From Cryptomeria japonica (taxonomy: Eukaryota; Streptophyta; Pinopsida; Cupressales; Cupressaceae), in the NCBI RefSeq assembly GCF_030272615.1, contig NC_081405.1, forward strand, positions 475,918,008 to 475,982,007: 64,000 nt of DNA. The letters run 5' to 3'. Shown one piece after another: positions 57,095 through 64,000 of the stretch; position 1 is the stretch's first letter, and each line of letters opens with the position of its first letter. The notes under the pieces are model-generated. The model saw only the letters and a program-made list of their open reading frames with translations, did no database searches and was not told the DNA's origin. Made by a program: the position numbers and the translations under genes.

Positions 57095-58479
57095 TGTCGT
57101 GCCCAAACTTTTGGGCAAAAACAAAACAACAATTTTTTTTTTTTTTTTTTCTGACAACATACACTCATTAAATAATCTATATTAAAATGAAATCAAATAA
57201 GTTTTGTCTTAACTAAGGGGTAAATAGAAATGTTTACTAAAGTTGAACTAATTAATTCCATCAATATAGCGACAATAATTAGTGAAGACTAATTATTCCC
57301 TAAGAGGGTCTTCGCAACTTAATTAATTAATTTAATCAACCTAATTAATTTTCCGCTAATTAAAGTCGAGATATATATAAATATCTCAATTGCATTTAAA
57401 ATATTCCAGGCTAATTAAAATAATGATAATGTTATCTTAAATTAAAATTAATTAATTGATCACACGCAAATTCACTTTTCAAATATAACCAATATGGTTA
57501 ATTTATTCAATAATGATATTTGCCAAATAAATATAATTTATATTAAAGTCAATTTTAAATCCCCTAAACCTTCAAATTTTCGACTATAAAATTCTTGGCC
57601 GAAATTGACCCCATAGGCTAGATTTCACATAAAATACTTATTAATATTCATTAATAATTTCCCCCAAATTAAATTTAACTTAACGTCCATATTTAATTAA
57701 ATATGAACAATTACTATATAATAACCCTAGTTATTAAATTTAGATCAATAATTGCGAATTAATATATCTATATAAAATTAACCCCCATTTTAAATTTTAC
57801 CTTGATAAAAAGACTATATTAAAATAAATTAATCTTCACCTTAGTCAAATAAGGAGTTATAATTAAATTCCACATATGGGTGTAATTAAATGGGAGGGAA
57901 ATTCTCTCTCTCTTTTTTTTTACAAACTTTAAAAAGAATTCCCCCTCTTTAATTAATATTTTAAAACTCAAATGCTAAATAGGGTTGAATTATTCTTCTA
58001 CTATAATTGAAAAACAACCTAATATTTTTATAATCTCTAAATGCTAACCCTAACCCGAATGTGGGCTAGGGTTGCATATCTAATTTACTTCTATTATTTA
58101 AATGCTAACCCTAACCAGAAATTGGGTTAGGGTTGCATATTTTATCAACTTAATTCTTTCTTTCTTTTATTTTATTGTGCTAGGGTTTTTTTTGTGTGTG
58201 TTGCAGGGTATAATGGCAGAAAGGAGGGAGAAGGGAGGCCGAAAACATAGGGCGGAGGAGGTTCCCTGAGCACCACTGTAGATACCCACTGTGGTTACCC
58301 GCAGTGGCGGCCCCATGCCGACCATAGTGTTTAACCACAGTGGCGGCCCCCGTGCCGTCCACTGTTTTTAAACACAGTGGCTCGGCCCCCGCCATCCACT
58401 GTGTTTAACCACAGTGGTTCGGCCGTGCCACACATGGTATACCCCCTTTTTTTCTCTTTTTCTTTTTATTTATTATTTA

Positions 58480-58480
<1 letters not shown>
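57095..58480 (-). repeat. 5' LTR of Gypsy-4 (outer edge uncertain)
   Basis: On the plus strand it starts TGTCGTGCCCAAACTTTTGG, so the minus-strand LTR ends CACGACA. It is AT-rich, with T18 at 57133-57150, a 62-bp tandem duplication carrying AACCCTAACC near 58029-58145, and a GC-rich palindrome array at 58286-58417. I could not find the outer terminus; the AT microsatellite at 58484 is the practical limit. Confidence 0.5.
58286..58417. repeat. Array of four 22-bp palindromes, 37-bp period
   Basis: Palindromes lie at 58286-58307, 58322-58343, 58359-58380 and 58396-58417, steps 36, 37 and 37. Each has arms CCACTGTG and CACAGTGG (with one or two mismatches in the first three) around a TTTAA-type centre. 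The 14-15-bp spacers are GC-rich (CGGCCCC...GCCG). The last palindrome is perfect in its arms. A worn half unit lies just upstream near 58272. Confidence 0.9.
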
Positions 58481-58483
<3 letters not shown>

Positions 58484-58519
<36 letters not shown>

Positions 58520-58808
58520 TGATATCAGGTTTATATATATATATATATATAACCTGAGAAAACATGCATGGCTTCCGCATTAAGATTCAGACAGTTAAAA
58601 GACAAATTTCATTAGGATTTCATTTCCAGTTTGAAAGGTATATATATTTTTTTCTATTTAATTATAAATATATATTTATGCAAATAAATACATATATAAA
58701 AATACATGTGCATTCTTATATTGTTTATTTTATTATTCTCTGTGTTTGTAAAGGCAAGAATCTCATTCCATTTATATACACTCTTATATATATATATATA
58801 TATATATA
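58484..58808. repeat. AT-dinucleotide tracts and short unassigned sequence
   Basis: (TA)n tracts lie at about 58489-58516, 58532-58551 and 58784-58808. The second sits in a palindrome, CAGGTT ... AACCTG. The 230 bp between hold no credible gene. Confidence 0.8.
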
Positions 58809-59963
58809 TGTTGGCATTTTTTATGTTTATGTTGTGATTGTCATTGATGGACACACACTTGTATTGAGATCCCCTTTATTTGTATGAGCTAGAGCTCAAC
58901 CGGTATTTGTTCCAACCGGTATGTTGTATTCTAGTCTTTAGATCAATGATTTTACAGAATGTGTTTCCTGGTTTGAAGCGGCATATTGACCCCAAGCAGT
59001 TTGTAGATCTCAAGCGGTTCAAGGGAGCAAAGTGGCACAACACATTCTTACCTGTCTTCATTTTTGTCAAACTGGCAATCGGTATTTTGTATGAACCGGT
59101 AATACTCTGTGATGAGTTACCAATCGGCATTTTGTGATGAGTTACCAACTCACCGATTGATTGATGGTGCCGACATATTGATGGTGCTTTTTGTGTCATG
59201 CTACTGAGTATGTCTAGATTCATTGAACCTAGGAAATTGTAATGTAATCCTATTGGACCGACATGGAATCAAATTCCTTTAAGAGGACACCATGTCTAGG
59301 GTTTTAAGTTGTTGCTGAAAGGGTTAATATCATGCTAGGGTTTAAGGTGGATGTTGAGTTGATATAAGAACGATCTTACCTGAGAAGATCAAGCTGTAAC
59401 TGAGAGAGAGAGTTAGAGAAGACTGAAGTAATACTAGAATGCATTAACTGTGAGAAATACTGGATCTAACCAAGCAGTATGTGCTATTAGATAGATCAAA
59501 CACTTGTTGATTACTCACATCTTTGACAAGTCTGTAGCCCTTAACTGGGTAGGCCTCAAAGCCTTTGTAAATTCCTCTAACAAGGTGGTTCACTTCTGTG
59601 AATCTAAAATCCTCTAACAAGGTAGTCTTTAATCGGACTTATCTCCTAACAGGATCTATTCTGGTGAAGAACATTGTAAGACCTTAACCGGTCTGACCTT
59701 AACCGGTCTGGTTTTTATTCTGCAAATAGTGACTTGTGAGTTCCATCTCACCGTGGCTTTTCCCAGTTGGGTTTCCACATCAAATATCTTGTGTTATGGT
59801 TGAATTGCTTTTGTGGGTGAATGCTTTATTTGCATTTTGGTTTGCATGTGTGATAATTGGTCTATCTGTTAAACTATTCTACCAATTTATCTTCAGACTG
59901 TGTAAGTGTTTAAGTACAGAGATTTTTGGCATACTAATTCACCCCCCCTCTTAGTATTCATCA
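58809..59963 (+). repeat. Copia-4 5' LTR
   Basis: It starts TGTTGGCATTTTTTATG inside an AT microsatellite and ends AGTATTCATCA. It shares with the other Copia LTRs the GTCATTGATG start, TTAACCGG-like motifs (59540-59710), the CACCGTGGCTTTTCCC module at 59750 and CACCCCCCCTCTTAG near the end. The rest has diverged. The partner LTR lies outside the window. Confidence 0.75.
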
Positions 59964-59965
59964 AT

Positions 59966-59977
59966 TGGTATCAGAGC
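59966..59977 (+). other. Copia-4 primer-binding site (initiator Met tRNA)
   Basis: TGGTATCAGAGC, two bases after the LTR end. Confidence 0.93.
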
Positions 59978-60013
59978 CTACCTTTCTATAAGTTTAACCA
60001 CTTGGAAAGAGAT

Positions 60014-61294
60014 ATGGGGGAATACACCATGAGGGAACTTACTCAACGACTCACTCAGTCTAAGGAAGCCTATGATGATCTTATGGTCAAATACAACGCA
60101 TCTCAAGCAAAAAGGAGAGAACATGCAGAAGAGAGGCTGGTGGAGCTATCTGAAAGTAGTTTTGAAGATGAAGCTAACATGGAAGCCATGATTGCAGAAG
60201 TGAATAAGCTGAATGATTCAATCTCCAATCTAAGAAAGGAGTTGGAAGGACTGACTATCCGGTTTAGTCAAGAGCTTCTGAACCGTAGGAAAGCTGAAGA
60301 TCGGATAAAGGATAAAGATCATGAGATCTCCAAGTTGAAACAAGAGATTAGTGCACTGACTACTCGTCTTCATGAATGCAGGATGGAAAAGGAAGACATG
60401 GAAGGTGAATTGAACATACCCATCTCTAAAAATACAAGTCTAATGGAGACAAATACTACTATTTCCAAAGAAATCTTTGAGTCAAAGGAAATAGTTGCTA
60501 AGTTTGGCAAAAGTACTATCAAGCTAGAGCAAAAACTTGAGTCATCTAGACCGGCAAAGAATACCAATGGTCTTGGTTTCTCTGGATATGAGGAAGGATA
60601 ATCCTCAGGAACAAATGCTGAAGCATCAAAGAAGCAACCGACACTCAAAGGAAAAGGTAAGCAAAAATTCAAACCTGTTTGCTTTAACTGTCTTAAAGAA
60701 GGACACATTGCCAATGTATGTAGGAGCAAAGCCTACAATAATTTTCCATATTTTATCAACAATGTACCTAGATCCAATAAGTTTAATGGTCATTGTTATG
60801 CATGCAACAAGTTTGGGCATAGAGCATCTGAATGCAAGTCTGTCATAAATAATACCGGAAGATATCCTTAGAGGACCCAAGGAGCTGGTCTGGAATCTTT
60901 TGCAAATTGGAACCCCAATCGGTTCAATACCTACAACTATCAGTCAAGCAACAATGGTTATCAACTGGCAACCAGATGGAGAGAAAGTTGTTGGATTTTT
61001 CATGGACATGGACACACTATGGCTACATGCAGAAGGAAGAATGGAAATATGAACAATGGACCTTGGAGAGCACCTGGATTGGTTTTCTATCACTGCAACA
61101 AATTGGGTCACATTGCAAGATTCTGCAAAAGAAGAAAGAGTATATCTAATGATATACCGGTCACTCAGAAAGGAGAAGTTGATGTTGAAAAAGTTCAAGC
61201 AGACATGAACAAAACCTGGAGGAAGAAACCAACAATATTGGAAGAGGAACCAGTTTCTGCACCTAGTGTGGAAATATCAGAACTGGTAACCTAA
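60014..61294 (+). pseudogene. Copia-4 Gag-like ORF: coiled coil plus four CCHC-type knuckles
   Basis: A single frame of 427 codons with two stops (TAA 60599, TAG 60868) and no frameshift. Residues 1-180 are a charged coiled coil (KLNDSISNLRKELEGL, KDHEISKLKQEISALTTRL). LEQKLESSRPAKNTNGLGF resembles the segment before the knuckles of SIRE-like Copia Gags. Knuckles: CFNCLKEGHIANVC and CYACNKFGHRASEC are intact; CWIFHGHGHTMATC and FYHCNKLGHIARFC each lack one Cys. The usual N-terminal capsid domain is absent. The start ATG GGG GAA follows the primer site by 37 bp, so the domain is not simply upstream. The role is presumably RNA binding and assembly. Confidence 0.72.
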
Positions 61295-61741
61295 GCTCCA
61301 AAGAGGCTTAGGGGGAGAAAACGACTAAATGATTATGACCCCTGGTTACACCGATAAAAGACCTTAATCGGTACGTGATACCTGTTGCTTGGCAGAACAC
61401 TGAAAATGGTAAAGGAGGCAAATTAGGGTTTTCACCCTAATAAGAGGAGCATTAATGGCAGTAGGTGAGAGTCATGTATAAAAGCATATTTCAAATCTTT
61501 TCTCACTATCTATTTTCAAGAAAAGAAAAGTTTTCAAGTGTAGAAGTGAAGAAAAGGCGATTTGAGCTAAGATTTCAAGAAATTGATAAATCTTGAAAGA
61601 GATTCAAATCTAGCATGCAAGCGGTCGTGGTGAACTCAAAGCGGTGATTTGGTAGCCGATGAAGAGTGAAGTGAAGCACAATCACGAAGCCCTAAATTTG
61701 CATTGTAAGGGTATTTTTCGTGTTCTTGAAAATACTCAACA
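61295..61741 (+). promoter_or_regulatory. Inter-ORF region with TATA-like box and leader
   Basis: TATAAAAG lies at 61477-61484, about 258 bp before the ATG of the second ORF, followed by an A/T- and purine-rich stretch that looks like a plant 5' leader. A purine tract (GGCTTAGGGGGAGAAAACG near 61307) just after the first ORF resembles a polypurine tract. An internal promoter for the second ORF is possible but unproven. Confidence 0.4.
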
Positions 61742-64000
61742 ATGGCTTCCGCATCGCATACTAGTTCTAGTACATCCATTGAGTCGAAAAGTTTTATTCA
61801 GAGGAAGTCCAAATATAATGCCTTATCACAAGTTCTGGCTGGAGTCATAGTTGAAGAGGGAATTTCAGATTATATTGATTGCAAAATAGAAGACCTAGGG
61901 TCTTCAGCTATTCACACCCAGTTAGGTTTATTTTGCGGCAAGGACAAAAAGATCAAATCGGAGTTTAGTAGCCTAGAGAAGAAGAAACTCCATAATGCAG
62001 TATACTTTCTGGAAGTTTTTACGGAGGATCACATCAGGATCATTTTGAGCATAGTCCACGGTGACAAGATGTACTTGGAGAGGATGCATGATATCATGCC
62101 TTAGGCAATTCATGTAGTCACCGATTTTTGCAACATAGGGGAAGTGCCAACCCTAAGAACGGTAAGCAAAACCGAAATGGCCAAGCTCACCAGTTCAACA
62201 AGTGACTCACAGGGTATGATAGTTAATCCTATCAAGGATGATCTAGTGAAATACGCCTGCATGGTGATAGGCTACAGAACATTTTCAGCCAGCAGGATTA
62301 ATTATGTATCTGCTATAGTGGTAAATGCCGCCTACCGAATGATTGAAGAGGATGCATCTTTTGACTTATGCACTAGTATGCAGAGGCAACTCCTGTTGAA
62401 TCTAAAGGTGATCAAACGGGACAATGCACTGAGGTTTAAGTTTGGACAACTACTGATAGGGTTGTTCTTCTATTTCCAAGGCTACTTTCTTGGTGTAGGA
62501 GATGTCCAGTGGTCTCCTGACCAACCGATAACCAAGTAGATTAAGGAAAGCATACTAGCCATTGGAACTAGTTACCTTGAAGTACTGAACAAATATTTTG
62601 ATGAGTTTAGAAGAAAGATGAGTCAAAGGGTAAGAATCTCAGGTGATATAGTAAAGAAATACAAAGATGACATCTGTTTCACCATCCAGGTGGATAAATG
62701 CTTAATGGAGGTTGTTGAGCCTAGAATGGAGGAAGTGGAGCCAATGGGCTATGGAGTTATGTATGATATGCTGGAAGGGTATGCCTCAACCCTTATTGCC
62801 TCGCCTCTTGATCCAAAGGCTAAAAGGACCAAAACCTACTTGGAGAGGATTGCACCTGTTGAAGAACCATTGGTTAAGAAAGGAAAAGAACTGGCAGCAA
62901 AGAAAGCCAAAGCAGTGCCTGCAGCATCGACACTGACTACTACTGCAACTCCAAGAGTGACCAAGCGGTCACCTTCAAAGAAGAAACTAGAGGTAACACC
63001 AACAAAAGTCTTTGAAAGGAAAAGGAAGACGAAGACAAATGAACCGGACTCTGAAGAGACTGAGTCTGATGAAAAGCCAAAGAAGGCCAGACAGACAAAG
63101 AAAATGAAGAAGAATGAACCGGCAGCATCTGCACTGGTAAATATTGACATCTCCTCATACAAACCTTTGACACACTTTCAAAGGATAGTTAAGAATATTA
63201 GGAGAAAATTACTTCATGATTTAATACATTATTATGATGATTTTAGTGATGAGGAAAAGGAAGAAGTATTATAGGAAATCATCATTTATTTGTGTAAAAA
63301 TGACCGGTCGCCATCAGAGATTAAATCTCAGACACTAGATTCTTTATTTAAAGCATTAGATAATAAATGGTGCATTGCCATTGAAAAATAACAGGAGAAT
63401 AGGGAGAAAGTCTTTTCACAGTACTTTCCCGACCTCTCAAATTCAGAATTATTTGATGTAAAGGTCTCTTCTTCACAAGGAGAAGAAGACACTGACAGTT
63501 GGAGGGAAGAATTGATGATGTTGAGAAAGACACTCATCAACATATGAATCATGCTGTTGTAGCTCACAAAGCAAAAATGGCCAACCTCCAAGTGGAAAAA
63601 GAACCAGCTATTTCCAAACTGGATGAAGTCTTTGATGAGGAAGGAAACTTGGTTGAAGAACCAACCGACACTATTGATGTCGATGCCCTGGATGTTGAAG
63701 ATGTCAGTCAGGACATACCTTCTAAGGGAACAGAACAAGAACAACAAGCCGAACAGCATGGTGAGCAAGCTAAGGACACACAGGAAGCGGCTTAAGAATA
63801 GGAAGAGGAGAAGAAGAGGAATGAAGATGAGAAAAAGAGAAAAGAGGAAGAGGAGAAATGAAAAGATGAAGAGAAGAAGAAGGAAGAAGAAGAAAGGAAG
63901 AAGAAAGAAGAAGAGGACAAGGACGATAAGAAGAAGCAAGAAGAAGAAAGGAAGAGGAAAGAAGAAGAGGATAAGGAAGAAAAGAGGAAGAAAGAAGAGG
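61742..64000 (+). pseudogene. Copia-4 second ORF: unrecognised protein with Lys/Glu-rich tail, continues past window
   Basis: It starts ATGGCTTCCGCATCGC (MASASHTSSSTSIES) in fair context. One frame runs to about 63480 with in-frame stops at 62102, 62537, 63272 and 63389; after one frameshift near 63480-63500 it continues with stops at 63793, 63799 and 63859. Residues 1-260 look folded and partly hydrophobic (FGQLLIGLFFYFQGYFLGVGDVQW); I do not recognise the domain. Residues about 370-470 are basic with Ala/Lys/Pro and could hold nuclear signals (TKRSPSKKKLE, ERKRKTKT). From 63795 on it is almost pure Glu/Lys/Arg. It has no protease, integrase or polymerase motif. Captured host sequence or a lineage-specific ORF are both possible. 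Confidence 0.5.

Larger units (their letters stand above)
58809..64000 (+). mobile_element. Copia-4: LTR element with Gag-like ORF and unrecognised second ORF, 3' end outside window
   Basis: It has an LTR of about 1155 bp with the Copia LTR modules, an initiator-Met primer site, a Gag-like ORF (60014-61294) and a second long ORF (from 61742). No protease, integrase or reverse transcriptase is found in the 4 kb after the primer site, although all three would be expected by then in Copia. It may be a non-autonomous element, or one with an extra ORF placed before pol, which the window cannot settle. Confidence 0.7.

Noticed and set aside
58564-58887. A 107-residue Tyr/Ile-rich ORF
   Set aside because: It runs through TA microsatellite sequence into the Copia-4 LTR and has no domain.
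63328-63939. A 203-residue minus-strand ORF rich in Leu, Phe and Ser
   Set aside because: It is the antisense of the Glu/Lys-rich tail of the second Copia-4 ORF; low complexity explains it.
1-64000. Host genes, tRNA, rRNA or organelle insertions
   Set aside because: I looked for conserved protein segments, tRNA-like cloverleaf words and rRNA words on both strands and saw none; only primer-site fragments complementary to tRNA ends are present.

Overview
This window carries no recognisable cellular gene. It is about 64 kb of nested, decaying LTR retrotransposons of the kind that fills very large plant genomes. The evidence is initiator-Met-tRNA primer sites (TGGTATCAGAGC), Ty1/Copia and Ty3/Gypsy polyproteins with plant lineage hallmarks (dual RNase H of the Tat lineage, a chromodomain integrase), AT-rich LTRs and a miniature TRIM element. 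A gymnosperm or another giant-genome land plant is my best guess. That is inference only, since no host gene anchors the species.

Layout. 1-18167: a Tat-like Gypsy element (Gypsy-1, plus strand; 5' LTR cut by the window start). Its reverse transcriptase is split by a complete Copia element (Copia-1, minus strand, 4431-12039) with a perfect 5-bp target duplication, CTTAG. Its 3' non-coding part holds a 302-bp-arm inverted repeat. 18168-21632: a long Copia-type LTR remnant. 21633-25251: mostly unassigned sequence with one 368-bp TRIM element (22993-23360). 25252-28121: LTR and leader of a third Gypsy element, interrupted by an opposite-strand solo LTR. 28122-41753: Copia-2 (plus), whose 3' LTR is interrupted by Gypsy-2 (34806-41690). 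Gypsy-2 keeps LTR, leader, gag and protease but has lost reverse transcriptase and integrase; its leader carries a striking 21-bp-phased motif array. 41754-43383 and 53136-about 58480: two parts of a chromodomain Gypsy (Gypsy-4, minus). Between them lie Copia-3 (43384-49590, plus) and a Tat-like Gypsy-5 fragment (49591-53135, minus). 58809-64000: the 5' part of Copia-4, an LTR element with an initiator-Met primer site, a coiled-coil/zinc-knuckle Gag-like ORF and a second, unrecognised ORF where protease and integrase would be expected; it runs off the window.

How the parts relate. Almost every coding region is a pseudogene. Copia-1 and Copia-2 keep one continuous gag-pol reading frame over about 4.09 kb each and are broken almost only by nonsense codons, mostly one C-to-T or G-to-A step from CAG, CAA, CGA or TGG. 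This is the pattern expected from deamination of silenced, methylated DNA. Insertion order can be read from the nesting: Copia-1 is younger than Gypsy-1; Gypsy-2 is younger than Copia-2; the Copia-3/Gypsy-5 block arrived in, or was recombined into, Gypsy-4.

The most unusual items are the 21-bp TAGCGCATC array (36330-37506), the Copia-4 second ORF with its own TATA-like box and leader (61295-64000), a 37-bp-period array of palindromes (58286-58417), the long inverted repeat (15368-16210) and the inverted LTR segment at the Gypsy-2 deletion joint (40979-41128). Element names here are local labels, not database names.
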